Assembly (NCBI RefSeq): GCF_004210375.1
Contig: NC_134829.1
Location: forward strand, 29,590,034 to 29,654,033
Reading direction: 5' to 3'
DNA: 64,000 bases
DNA from: Tachypleus tridentatus
Taxonomy: Eukaryota; Arthropoda; Merostomata; Xiphosura; Limulidae
Below, one piece after another: positions 11,472-22,664 of this stretch. Made by a program: the position numbers and the translations under genes. Numbering within the stretch: position 1 is the stretch's first letter; every line of letters starts with the position of its first letter. Below the pieces are notes generated by a model. The model was not told the DNA's origin. It did no database searches and worked only from the letters and a program-made list of their open reading frames with translations.

Positions 11472-12020
11472 GTTCAAGCTCCTCCATTATCCTCAGTACT
11501 TCTGTAGTTAACCCTCCTTCGTGTGTCCGTAACTACACACACACTCACAAAATCGTTATGACATTCACCCTTGGTACCTGAACACGTGTGTTAAGTTTGC
11601 TTTCACCAGTTTGTGAAAATGAGAGTGAAGAAATTTTAAAAAATAGCACACACGTTTTTCTGATCCCAAAGAAAGGTTAAAAATACAAAATTCAATGTCA
11701 AATTCAGCGACCCTGCAAACCTACTCCTATACTCCGATCATGCTTGAATAACCTTTTTTGGGTGCATTTTATGTTCCTTTGATATGCCAAGTAAATAAGG
11801 GTAAGAGCCTGCGATATATAGATAAAAACAATTCGCTCGCCAAGTTTGGTCCTGCTGTCTTCAAAACTGTGAAAGGTGTTCGCCGACAAACAAATTTAAA
11901 AACACACAATATGAATTCACATCGATATGTGTGCATAGAGAAGTCGTCTGTGAGCACTTCTAATACGTTAGATTTTCTAACAGTTAAAATTCTTCCCACT
12001 TTAGCACTCGTGGAAGACGT

Positions 12021-12545
12021 TGTGTAACGTAAAAATATAACACTATAGTAGTCCTGGAGGCAGTTGTGTAACATAAAAATATAATACTGTAGTAATCCTG
12101 GAAACAGTTGTGTAATGTAAAACTACAATACTATAGTAGTCCTGGAAACAGTTATGTAAGGTAAAACTATAATACTGTGGTAGTCCTGGAAACAGTTGTG
12201 TAACGTAAAACTATAATACTATAGTAGCCCTGGAGGCAGTTGTGTAACATAAAAATATAATACTGTAGTTAGTAGTCCTGGAAACAGTTATGTAACGTAA
12301 AACTATAATACTGTAGTAGCCCTGGAAACAGTTGTGTAACGTAAAACTATAATACTATAGTAGTCCTAGAAACAGTTGTGTAACATAAAAATGTAATACT
12401 GTAGTTAGTAGTCCTGGAAACAGTTGTGTAACGTAAAACTATAATACTGTGGTAGCCCTGGAAACAGTTGTGTAACGTAAAACTATAATACTATAGTAGT
12501 CCTAGAAACAGTGGTGCAACATAAAAATACAACACTTCAACAATA
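12021..12545. repeat. 44-bp minisatellite array
   Basis: About twelve copies of a 44-bp unit (GTAACGTAAAACTATAATAC then TATAGTAGTCCTGGAAACAG). Two copies carry the same 4-bp insertion (GTAGTTAGTAGTCC), which suggests amplification of a variant pair. Confidence 0.95.
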
Positions 12546-13276
12546 TTAAATAAAAAGAACACAGTAGTCCTAAAGAAAGAAGTGTCAAACAACAAGAACT
12601 ACCAGGAATAGACGTCCAGGATAAAATACGTATCTGTGATCAGCGGGTTGGATGGACACATGTGATTTATCAGCTGTTTAAACTAATATTCTATTCCATT
12701 TGCTTTGCTCAGTATTAGAATGAAACATAATTTCATTTTAAAGGATCACTCACAAAAAGTACAATGCAGTATAGTTTAAAGAGAGGTGTTTAATATAATA
12801 AACTATCACTTTGTATAAAGTCTTGAAGGAAATTGCTTAACATGAAAATCTCTCCTTTATTTGATATTGGAAAAAGGTGAGCAAAATAAAATATAAGACT
12901 AGTAAAAATATCAAATCAAAACATATCACTATTCCTGTAGAGGAAAATGTTCAACATTAACATAAAATAATAGGGTAATGAGGAACATTAAAACGCTAAC
13001 AATAGTAATATATCTAGTTATTAGAAAGAGCACAAAACGAGTTCTATAAGACAATTCTAATACAAAGATATTATTAAAATACGAAAAGTCATCACCAACA
13101 AACATGGAACTACATCTACTTTAACACTAGGCGACAAGCTAACAAAACAACACTTCGTACTTAACCAATAGAAGACAATTTAACGATACTACATTCTATT
13201 AACAATACATGAGAATGTAACAAGATAACATTCGGTACTCAAACTACAGATGATAATCTAACAACACTAAATAGTA

Positions 13277-13436
13277 TTCTTTGATAGATTGTTTAGGCAG
13301 AGTATTCATGATAAAACTTTGTATAATGGACGGCAACTGCCTGTTGTAGAGACACAAGTGTAGTGGACGATGTTTCGAAAGTTCTCTACACTTGTGCGTC
13401 CATAACAGGCAGTTGCCGTCCATTCTACAAAGTTTC
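13277..13436. repeat. Fold-back repeat family F2, hairpin copy
   Basis: Arms 13314-13363 and 13386-13435 (50 nt each, five mismatches) flank a 22-nt loop. The arm includes GGACGGCAACTGCCTGTTGT. The left flank TTTGATAGATTGTTTAGGCA is shared with 6066-6225. Confidence 0.85.
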
Positions 13437-13496
13437 AACACTGAATAATACTTAAACTAATAGCAGTAGCTATTTTCAGTAATTGTCGAAAAAGTA

Positions 13497-13668
13497 ACTG
13501 ATAATCTGCCCAAGTAGTTGATTTTGGAGTACGAGAACAGTATATGGAGTCTGTGAATTAAAACGATAACTACTAATTTCACTCAGTAGTTGATTTTGGA
13601 GTATTATAACAGTATATGGAGTATGTGAATTGAAACGATAACTACTAATCTGACTCAGTAGTTGATTT
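13497..13668. repeat. 72-bp tandem repeat, 2.4 copies
   Basis: CAGTAGTTGATTTTGGAGTA recurs at 13584 and 13656, with a first copy at about 13512, in exact 72-bp steps. The unit also contains ACAGTATATGGAGT and ACGATAACTACTAAT. Confidence 0.93.
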
Positions 13669-13719
13669 TTATGTATCACAGAAAGAGTTAATTGATATTC
13701 TTGTTAAGTTTATCGTTAT

Positions 13720-13975
13720 GATATACTACTCTGAACATAGAACAGCTTTGGAACAGTTAATTATATACTACTCTGAACACAGAACAGCTTTGGAACAGTT
13801 AATTATATACTACTCTGAACACAGAACTGCTTTGGAACAGTTAATTATATACTACTCTGAACACAGAACTGCTTTGGAACAGTTAATTATATACTACTCT
13901 GAATACAGAACAGCTTTGGAACAGTTAATTATATGCTACTCTGAACACAGAGCAACTTTGGAACAGTTAATTATA
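13720..13975. repeat. 42-bp minisatellite, open in frame
   Basis: Six copies of a 42-bp unit (TACTACTCTGAACACAGAAC then AGCTTTGGAACAGTTAATTA). Because 42 is divisible by three, the plus strand stays open as a 14-residue repeat (YYSEHRTALEQLII). It lies inside the intron on the antisense strand, without start context or domains, so it is treated as a repeat, not a gene. Confidence 0.95.
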
Positions 13976-15463
13976 GAACAACTGTTTGCAAGAAGGAAAT
14001 GATAGTATAAAGAAAACTTGGCGAGTAATGTAACACAATAGGATTATTCGACCAACAATATCAGTGATCAGTGTGTACTCCATAAATACTGTTCATTCTG
14101 GTAGCACTAAAACAATAGCAAATGAATTGGAACAGTAATTGACAATGTGATCCAATTAATGTCACCAAAGCAACAACAGTTGCCGGTGAAAGTGACATAA
14201 TGCATGCTGGGAGAGTAAAACATGACGAATGTGAAAGATACTTTTTTTTTAATCGGAGAATTTTCTTATTATTTCCTGAGAGTTTTACCTTGCGGCTTCT
14301 TCAGGTTGAAAAACACTCTACCGACTATACATATACGAAGAAAACAAGTAACAGATAATATAAAATTTAAATACGACATGAGTTTAAATAAGAAACATTG
14401 ACAAGAAAACTAGAATTTGTACTTTACTGAGAAAATAACACGTATATTTGTATATATATCATTTGTTTGCATATTTAGTCTTAGACAGCAAAATAAACAT
14501 TTGGAAATTATTAAAATTCTTAGAAATACTCCATCAATAATTTTCCCAACACCGTAAAATAATTTGAGACGGAGCGACTCTTGGGGGTATATATTCGTAT
14601 ACAAATCATAGTGGTACTTTATTACTGTATGTGTATTGTTGTATCCTGTAACGTGATACAATACGCCAGATGAGATTAAAAAAGGAAAAAAATAAAACAG
14701 TAATGAGAGAGCTTTCTTCAACTCAGAAAATGATGAAACGTGTTTATAACGATTTTCTGCCGAAGTATAAAAACAAAACAAATTATAAGCATGTCACGTA
14801 AATGTTTCTCGAATTCTTATGTTAGTGTGTGTAAAATATGCTCTTCGCATGTTTCAGCTACGGTCCTATACGCATCAAAACTAGAGTAAACTAGTTGCTA
14901 CGTTTTCTCAGATTTTCCAGTCAGACTCGACTCATCAGTGTAGAGAAAAACGTGCTTAATATGGGCAAGTTGGACATATTCTATTAAAAGTACAAGAACA
15001 TTCGTTTTTACATGTTTCAGATGATATACATAAATCTTGGATACAGAAGCAGACCGAGCGTCCGTCGCACAATGACGTTAGGGTCTGGAGATACAAAGTA
15101 TTAAACACGTACCAGGAACAAAACTTCCTTACTCAGAAAATGTTACGACGAACGTTCAAAACCCAGTCATGTTATGCTATGTTCAAAACCTAGTTTTCAA
15201 TAACCAGTGTTCTTCGTGACGACACACTGTAAGCTCTATAGAAGAAAACACGTAAATATATCAACCAAATTTACTTGGAATCGCGAACGAAAGCTATCGA
15301 TCGAAGCTATCCATGATTACATTACAATCACTAACTGGTAAAGGTAATCTTCAATATACAATGGGTTTTATTTTTTTGGTACTGAGCACTACACTGTTTA
15401 TCATCATGCTTTTTAATACATTAGTCTTTATGGCTAGTGAGACCTACTTAGGACAAAGCTTAC

Positions 15464-15511
15464 CTGAGTATTAGCTGATGCACTGTTAAAACTAAACTGA
15501 GAACATGACAT
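15464..15511 (-). CDS. Iroquois-class homeobox protein, coding exon 1
   Basis: A 16-codon first coding exon encoding MSCSQFSFNSASANTQ. It ends at a consensus donor (ACTCAG then GTAAGC, GT at 15463-15462) in phase 0, which matches the phase-0 acceptor of the exon at 8162-8443. The joined reading, ...ASANTQ followed by ILMPGQ..., parallels vertebrate IRX proteins. There a short first exon of the MSYPQFGYPYSSAPQ type also splices in phase 0 into a FLM-containing exon ahead of the CCESG motif. The start is well set: an in-frame TAA lies one codon upstream (15517-15515), and the ATG sits in a favourable AAACCATGT context. The exon is too short for ORF finding and was found by reading splice signals. 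The exact 5' end of the exon is unknown. Confidence 0.88.
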
Positions 15512-16145
15512 GGTTTACTGCCCCTTGAATATCATGAAGTGGCCAGTCACCCGTGCCACACCACTGAAATTAGTTACTAGTCACTTCTACACTGGACCGT
15601 GGTCAAGTACGACATGCAGATATGGGCGGACAGGTGGTACGGCTCCACGTGCCCAGTGTTGTCCGACTCCCGTGTTCCGTGACAATGTTAGTTACAACCG
15701 GTCTAAGTGTGCGCGGTCGTGTCAACAGCTCGATACACAGTGTACTGATATGTCATAGCGTATCAAACCCTAGTTCTTGTCTGTTCAGGCCCGCCCGTCC
15801 TCTAAGCTTATGGTGTTCAGTGAAACCTCCACTTGTAACGGACAAGTCTAGCAACGAAGGTCGCCGGCCGTCTGCTCCTGTTGTGTGCCCGCACTCTCGG
15901 GGGATGGTCGTGAGGTGTATTCAGCCTAGGCCAATCATATTAATTCCTCGCCACAAAAACATTGGCTGTTCGGCGTTGAGCGATAGCTGAGCATAGAGTG
16001 AGCAGGTCTCGTCATAACCATTGCGGACAAGCTCCGCCTTCCGTCTTAAATCATAAGCGGTCGGCTAAGACAAATTAGCATTAATATGAAACGTCTGACG
16101 CGCTCTGTGCCTACACTACTATACCGATGTAAAGAATCAAAGCCG
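15512..16145 (-). promoter_or_regulatory. Iroquois 5' leader and probable promoter-proximal CpG-rich region
   Basis: Visibly richer in GC and CpG than the surrounding AT-rich DNA (for example GGTCGCCGGCCGTCTGC near 15861), starting right at the first coding exon. It holds an inverted CCAAT-type box (GGCCAATCATATTAAT, about 15930-15946) and an octamer-like TTAGCATTAATATG (about 16076). No TATA box was found. On the minus strand CTCCCCCTCTCTCTTTGCAA followed by CAG looks like a splice acceptor (AG at 16147-16146), so the leader may start at 16145 with a further non-coding exon upstream. Plus-strand ORFs here (15510-15758, 15622-15990) are antisense shadows. TSS position not determined. Confidence 0.65.
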
Positions 16146-16419
16146 CTGTTGCAAAGAGAGAGGGGGAGCAAATCAGTCTAGGACGAAATACAAAGTAAAC
16201 CGTGTCAACAGGCCCTGGTACAAAGCCAGTAGACATGTGAACTTTGCCAAGCGAGTTGTATTACCACATAGCAATAATAGAAGATCGTCTTATCCGAGGC
16301 GTTACTTTTTTTAAGTTCCAGTACTGAAACATACAAGTTTTACTTGTTTTCAAGCTATGCGTGTTGTAGTTCGATAACAGAAGAACCCTTAGTAGTAACA
16401 AGATTCCTTTGTAAGGTTT
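16146..16419. other. Upstream flank of the Iroquois leader
   Basis: Unique sequence between the GC-rich leader and the first upstream SINE; may contain the core promoter. No TATA box was seen. Confidence 0.4.
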
Positions 16420-16695
16420 TGTTTGTTTGTTCTTGAATTTCGCTCCAAGCTACACGAAGGCTATCTGCGCTAGCCGTCCCTAATTTAGCAGTGTAAGACT
16501 AGAGGAAAGGCAGCTAGTCATAATCACCCACCGCCAACTCTTGAGGTACTCTTTTACCAACGAATAGTGGGATTGATCATAACATTATAATATCCCCTCG
16601 GCTGAAAGGGCAAGCATGTTTGGTGTAACGGGGATTCGAATCCGCGACCCTCAGATTACGAGTCGAGCACCTTCATCACTTGGCCATGCCGGGCC
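16420..16695 (-). mobile_element. Thr-SINE, full length
   Basis: Tail at the left (TTTGTTTGTTTGTTCTTGAA), body in the middle, tRNA-like head ending GGCCATGCCGGGCC at 16695. The B box (as GGATTCGAATCC in reverse) is intact. Confidence 0.93.
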
Positions 16696-16736
16696 AGACT
16701 GTAGTAATTATAGAACTTGATGAAAGACGGAACGCG

Positions 16737-16757
16737 TATATATATATATATATATAA
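16737..16757. repeat. (TA)n microsatellite
   Basis: Roughly ten TA dinucleotides. Confidence 0.9.
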
Positions 16758-18589
16758 ATTGGCAATCATGGAGAGCCAAAAACTTATAAATATTTTAATA
16801 TGTTCAATAACAGTTATTTTTTCCACAAAATACACTTAGACACAAAATCCAGTTATTATAATGTACAACTTCATCAGATCTCTTGCACCCGGAAGTATGT
16901 CATATAATAACAACAACAACAACAAAGTTTAATCAATTTCTTTAGTGTTTTATATTTATGTTTATGGGGGTTTTGTTTTATTAGAATCTTTGGTATTTGT
17001 TGCTGGTCTTTTCTATTGGTGCCAAGTACTTTCCTAAGTGCTGTAAGTTGAGTAAACGAACAGCTGACAGAAAGACGTGTTATTTGATATATACTCACTA
17101 CGAACAGTAGATTTCTTTGGTCGTTGTGTGTAGGACACTTTGTTATTCTTAGGAATTTCTCGTTCCACAGATCCCAGGAGAACAATGCAAACCTCATCCT
17201 TAAACTCAACTTGAATAACCCACAGAAGAAGACGAAATATTTTATTTTCAATGGCACGTTGTTGGACAAAATTTACGACTAAAGTTAAACTACTAGAATA
17301 CAGTTTAGCTGCTTGGTAGCACGTGATGGTTTTCAGTTTCAATTCTAAAACCTAAATAAAACTCTCCGAGAAGGAATCTCATTCGCGCAATTGCCAATTC
17401 GAATATTATCATTTTTTATGTTGGTCAACACTTATCCACTTCGTCTATAGCTTCTAGCGATATTAACTTGTATGAGCCATATGAAAAAAAAAAAAAATCG
17501 ATCGACAACCTGAAACTTTAATTTAAATAAAACACTGATAACTACAAAGGACGAAGTTCCTATATGAAATCACTATATTATTCTAACTGTGAATATAATT
17601 AGGGTTAGGCAAATGACAATATTACGGAATTATTAGTCACAGCAGACACCCAGCAATGTTAGAGCAACCCTAAAATGTCTTCTTTTTTTTAGAAGTTTTT
17701 TTCCTAAAAGCTAGCTCGTAAAGAAAATAAGAATAGAATTGAAGTGTTCTCAGTGTTTTCTAATTCAGCATAGTCGTTAGAATGATCATTGCAAAAATGT
17801 TTATAATCAGATTATATACATGTATATATATGTTTATCACCTACTGCTGAGCATATTTCGTTGCTGCTACTACAGCGTCCTCTCTCGGTATATAACGCAA
17901 ACTTCAGTACTTAATCCCCTAGATGGCACCACATTCCGGAGCAAAATGTAGTATTGGATGTAGAATTAATTATTCATTGGCTTATTTTTATGAATTGGTT
18001 TTGAAATTGTATTTATCCTCTATACCTTATAAAGATATTTGAGGAAAACGGAAGGAGATCTTTTCGATGAACCGAGAAGTACAGTACTTTTGTGCCGCTT
18101 GTATAAAAAAAAAAAAAACAGTTTCAAAGATGTTCGACATTGTGACTCATGCATTTTTAGAAACTATAAAATGATAGAGTAATTTTGTTTTGGTTTTCAT
18201 TCAAATACTCAACGGAAATCAGATCATTTTGCGGATCAATAACGATCAATAAATGATTTGAAAATTTTGTTATATATAATGCTAATAACAAATCACAGTA
18301 ACTTTCTCTTATAAGTTAATAACCAGGCCTTTTGAAACTCACATATATGAGTATATAAACACATATATATATATATAGAGAGAGAGAAAATACGAACAAG
18401 GCAATGACATACAACACGAGAAATATTAATTATTGCATTCGACAATAAATAAACTGTCTTTTTTACCACAAATATTCCTCGAGACATAAAATTCACTTAT
18501 CAAAAAGTTAGGATCACCATATATTCGTGTTTAGTATCTTATTAAGAGCACATTAAGTTATTTCAGAGAATCTTAACTGTGTCAACCTA
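16758..18589. other. AT-rich upstream DNA, no gene seen
   Basis: Two overlapping minus-strand ORFs (16874-17342) have no recognisable domain and include a poly-Cys run from (AAC)n. A short (AT)n(AG)n tract is at about 18361-18385. The only motif of note is the CTCF-like site at 17916. Confidence 0.5.
17916..17931 (+). promoter_or_regulatory. CTCF-like insulator motif
   Basis: CCCCTAGATGGCACCA fits the core consensus CCASYAGRKGGCRS with one mismatch. It lies about 1.8 kb upstream of the Iroquois leader, in unique sequence. Motif match only; binding is not shown. Confidence 0.5.
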
Positions 18590-19150
18590 AGATATTTCTA
18601 GTTTCATATTTTCTAATGTTGACACCCTTTTATTACAATTTAGTCAAAAAACACATGGTTAATTTTTATGTTTTCTGATGTTCATGTCTTCTTATCAGAG
18701 TGAATTCAAGAAAATATCATTCACGTTTGTTTACACCTTCGTGTTAACATGTATTTAAAAAAAAACACCCTCCATTTTTGTGTTCTCTGATGTTTACATC
18801 TTCTCTGGATGTAATCAAGAAAAATATTCTCCATTATTGTACTTTTTTACATATACACTTTTGTACCAGGGTGTATTTAAGGCAGAAGTTCACCAGTTTT
18901 GTACTTTTTTATATTGACACTTTCTTATCAGGTGTATTCAAGGTAAATATCCTCCAGTTTTTACTTTCTTATGAGGGTGTATTTAAAGCAAATATTTCCC
19001 AATTTTTACTTTTCTGTGTTTACACCTTCTTATTCTGACGTTTTCAAGAGAATATATTTATTTCTGTAACTTCCTATGTTATCACTTTCAATAGGTTGTA
19101 CTCAAGAAACTTAACACCGATCACGTTTATGTTTTTGATGCTGACTTAAT
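18590..19150. repeat. Degenerate ~65-70-bp tandem repeat
   Basis: Repeating theme of TTTTCTGATGTTTACATCTT, then CAGGGTGTATTCAAG and AAATATCCTCCAGTTTTTAC. Heavily diverged, about eight copies. Confidence 0.75.
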
Positions 19151-19667
19151 TTCGAGATGCGTTTAAAAAAACTATAATATATGTGTTGTTACTGCTTTCT
19201 CTGACATCAAATAAAACAAAAGTTGAGCAAAGCAAGGGAAATGAAATTATAAGTAGCTCAAAGCATTGTTTAAGAGAAATCGAGTCCCTTATTTGTGTTA
19301 ACTCAATATCTTTACACAGATATGTTTTCCAGTAGAAAATTGTAATATTTTTTTATTTTAACGTTTTTTTTAAATCTTTTTTTCAAACTATTTTGATCTA
19401 TTTTTCAGAGCATGTCTAATAACTTCTAACAGCATTCACGTTTGTAATTTCGAATGTCGATAATGTGAGAGAAAATAACATATATATATTTGTATATATT
19501 TTTTTGTAAATTCTGATATTTCTGTTAACTGATTAGAGCATGACAGGTCTGGTGTTAAACTTATATCTGGTGAAATTAATAAGAAATATGAAGTCGTTTA
19601 AAGTATATGCGAAATAAGACATCATGTTTATTCAATAAGTCGTTATATTACTCTGATTGACGCTCTT
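19151..19667. other. AT-rich DNA, nothing recognised
   Basis: Homopolymer T/A runs; no ORF or repeat of note. Confidence 0.5.
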
Positions 19668-19930
19668 TGACTATATCACCACCTGGTGGCTAAGATATTC
19701 AAGTAGCAATCTGATAGTCGCGGATTCGAATCCCATCTTCGAATGCGCTCGCACTTTTAGTATACAGTGACAGTCAGCTCCATTATTCATTGGTAAAGAG
19801 TGGCCAAAAAGTTGGCGGTGGGTGATATTGAATGGCTGCTTTCTCTCTGGTCTATTACTTCTAAACCAGGGATAACTAGCGCAAACATCCTTGGAATAGC
19901 TATGAACAAAATTCAGCAGACAAGCATGTC
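19668..19930 (+). mobile_element. Diverged Thr-SINE
   Basis: Head remnant ACCTGGTGGCTAAG ... GTCGCGGATTCGAATCCC, body AAGTTGGCGGTGGGTGATAT, tail AGCTATGAACAAAATTCA. All parts are present but clearly older than the other copies. Confidence 0.75.
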
Positions 19931-20209
19931 TTATGTCACACCTTTTCTCAGTCCAAGTTGTCTTATATTCTTTTATATTCCATCGTATCCTGCGCATCGC
20001 ATATCATCTTTATCACTGCATCACTTGCCTTCTCCTATCGTGCACCATATTCCAAAATCTTCTTCGCTTTTTTTAAACTGTGGCAATTTATTTATCCTAC
20101 TTAAAAACTTTACTTAAAACTCGCTTTTAACATTGTTCGTGAGCGTTGTCATCGAAACCCAAATTGCACTCTTCTATATTTGTATGTATAATAAGGCGTG
20201 CATTGTCTA

Positions 20210-20390
20210 CTTTTGTGCCAAGCCGTTGTCGGAGGATCCAAGGTTCCAGTCGCGATGCTGCTCGTCCCATCCCTTCCCCTTTCAGCTGCGTTATAATCAC
20301 GACAGTTCATCCCGTCATTAGGCTTAAGGAACCGAATAAAACATTTGGGTTAGCGGTCCCTGCTGACAGTTTCGATCCTCTTTGATCAAT
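20210..20390 (+). mobile_element. Very diverged SINE remnant
   Basis: CCCCTTTCAGCTGCGTTATA with ACGACAGTTCATCCCGTCAT echoes the Thr-SINE linker (CCTTTCAGCCGTG ... GTTATAATGTGACGGTCAA). The head is degraded. Confidence 0.45.
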
Positions 20391-21063
20391 AGTTTAAAAT
20401 TAGGTTTATTTAGCTCACGTGCCTTCTAAGGTGTCGTTGCTATGCACAATAGACCTGTGCTTAGTTATCCGTTCTGTAATATAAGGTACATTAGAAAACT
20501 TGCAACTTACATACGTATAGAAACAGACGGAAGAGTGAAACTATCTCCTATAGCTTGAAGCACTCCCTTTCCACAACATCTCTGTGGTGATATCTAATTT
20601 ATATATCTTTACTCACCAATCACATAACAAACACACTATCATGTAAGTTTTAGTAACAGTTATTTATTGAGCTAATGTTGCAAGAAAAACAAAAAATCTT
20701 TTGTGTAAGTCTCTGTTAACTTTACCCAAACGTTTCTGTATTTATACTAACTGTTGGTAAATCCTCATTAAATTTATGACAAAACTTCTGCCTTCTGCGA
20801 ATATAATCGACTCTCTTAAAAGATAAAGTAGATACTGTTCGTTTAGCGCGAGTTCTTGCCACTCCTCTAGTGACAGTTATTGGTACTTTAATTTCTTTAT
20901 GCACGTTGTAGAATAAATTTGAAGGTTTACTTTGACGTATAAACATTGTAAACAGACACATGGAATGGTTTTATCACAATCGTTATCACTAGCCTGTGTC
21001 ATGACAGATATTCTTCCAAATATATATACCTATAATTAAGGATCTGTCTAAACTGTCCCCCCA
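20391..21063. other. Upstream DNA, no gene recognised
   Basis: A 79-codon minus-strand ORF (20722-20961, basic, with RGVARTRAKR) has no identifiable domain; left unassigned. Confidence 0.4.
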
Positions 21064-21481
21064 GATTGAGATGGCTTCGGCTTACTTACTGTAAGTTTTA
21101 TTGTAACCATGTTTGCAACTGTACAGTGTAAGCGACAATAAATCGATAGCTACAATAGGCCAGGTGGAAAACCTGTAGCTTCAGGAATTAGAAAACAAAC
21201 GCAAATAGGTGTTTCAAAGCCAGGAAGAAAAAAAATCAAGTTTTAATTCAGAAGTAAAAATAAAATTAACATTTTTGTTTACTGATAAGCACCGATAGAC
21301 GGCGTCACAAATCAAAAGAAATCTCGACAACAGATCCCTAATTTTCACAGGATAGACCAAAAGGGAAACAACTAGTTAATAGTGCCCATTGTAAAACTTC
21401 GTGACTAATATTGCTATTTGACTGTCACTTTTATAACGCATCGACGGCCCCAAACTCATGAACACGTCTTTCGTTTTGCAG

Positions 21482-21553
21482 CAACAGGATACGTATCACA
21501 GACCTACGGATCCAAAGCCCAGCTTGCTTCACAGGAGGCCACACCCAGACACC
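21482..21553 (+). CDS. Candidate 72-nt internal exon, unknown gene
   Basis: Unique, GC-richer 72-nt block between a good acceptor (TTTCGTTTTGCAG) and a consensus donor (ACC then GTAAGT). It is a multiple of three and is open in all three plus-strand frames. In phase 0 it would read 24 residues starting QQDTYHRP and ending RRPHPDT. In the phase with CA carried from the previous codon it reads TGYVSQTYGSKAQLAS and onward. About 0.4 kb upstream, a 26-nt block (21064-21083 or slightly longer) also sits between CCCCCCAG and GTAAGT. I recognise no protein. It could be a plus-strand neighbour of Iroquois (the bilaterian Iroquois-sosondowah linkage makes that worth testing), a non-coding RNA exon, or chance. 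Confidence 0.3.
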
Positions 21554-21704
21554 GTAAGTATCTCTAAAGATAGTATAATATTAAACACTTATCGTTTTTC
21601 TATCATTAATTTGTGTTTGTAACACTGTCACATTAAAGTACGTTATAGTACTATACTGTATGTACTGTGTAGTCTTATTCCTGTCTATTCCGTAAGATAA
21701 TTTT

Positions 21705-21973
21705 GCGCCAAGCGTGTTAAGGCGTTCGACTCGTAATCCGAGGGTCGCGGGTTCGAATCCCGGTCGCACCAAACAAGCTCACCATTTCAGCCGTGAGGGC
21801 GTTATAATGTGACGGTCAATCCCACTATTTGTTGGTAAAAGAGTAGCCCAAGAGTTGGCGGTGGGTGGTGATGACTAGCTGCCTTCCCTCTAGTCTTACA
21901 CTGCTGAATTAGGGACGGCTAGCACAGATAGCCCTCGAATAGCTTTGTGCGAAATTCAAAAAACAAACAAACA
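21705..21973 (+). mobile_element. Thr-SINE with 11-bp target duplication
   Basis: Flanked by AAGATAATTTT at 21694-21704 and 21974-21984, an exact direct repeat. The head lacks its first few bases (starts GCGCCAAGCGTG); B box GGTTCGAATCCC intact; tail ends (CAAA)n. Confidence 0.95.
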
Positions 21974-21984
21974 AAGATAATTTT

Positions 21985-22664
21985 TACATCACGAGAAATA
22001 AATTGATTTGAAAAGACGTAAAACTAAAGTGTTTTGTTTTTTTCTTTACGCGTTTGATATTAATAATATTCAAAGACCAGCGTCACTTTCACCACATATT
22101 TTAGTTTGAAAGTGGTTTTGTAAACTTACTAGGGTAATCCGTTATCTACATAAGGATTCTTAGAACAAATAATAGTCATCAAACAGAACTGCATTGACCA
22201 TGTAAATATATTGGTACACGATTTGTTTAAAAGTTCATCGGAACTTTCTCTCAGGCACTGGAAAAATTATCCTTGAAGAAGTACAGGTACTTACACGTGC
22301 CAAGACGTGACTCTCAGTGTATGAATTATCAAGTTTTCTGGAAATCAACATTATCTCTTCATGCAGTAATGAAATCGAATTGCCAAGAAATACAAAAATA
22401 GGGAAACGTATTACCAGTTTTTAAAAACTGAAACCAGAGGTTTATTTAGAATTCCAGGTTTCGGTGAGTACAGTCAAATTTCACCCTGGCTCTCAGGTAA
22501 GAACAACTCTTTGTAATTATTAGATTAGCTTCATTGAATACTCGCACAGTAAGATAAAGTGTCAATTTAGACGAAACTTAATTGGAGATTTAGTTTATTT
22601 TTTGGTTTAATATTTGAATCACGTGACAGATGTGTTTATCCATTGCTATCGCTTATCCTCACAC
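21985..22664. other. Upstream DNA, nothing recognised
   Basis: Unique AT-rich sequence with no open frame of note. Confidence 0.5.

Larger units (their letters stand above)
8444..15463 (-). other. Iroquois intron 1 (7,020 nt)
   Basis: Bounded by the exon 1 donor GTAAGC (15463-15458) and the exon 2 acceptor AG (8445-8444). Apart from the repeats listed separately it is AT-rich. The stretches 8444-9300, 9523-9884, 10129-11330, 11472-12020, 12546-13276 and 14003-15463 show no convincing extra exon. 8890-9080 is loosely repetitive (TTGTTCAATT blocks). An exon-like acceptor/donor pair at about 10305 and 10553 has no open frame between. Confidence 0.85.

Noticed and set aside
14410..14781. 123-codon minus-strand ORF in intron 1
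   Set aside because: Low-complexity F/Y/K-rich translation of AT-rich DNA with no domain and no splice context.
15510..15990. Two overlapping plus-strand ORFs (82 and 122 codons)
   Set aside because: They lie antisense to the Iroquois leader and exon 1, in GC-rich DNA where stops are rare, with no domain or splice support.
19671..20117. ORFs of 108 and 105 codons on opposite strands
   Set aside because: Both are mostly a diverged Thr-SINE read in each direction.
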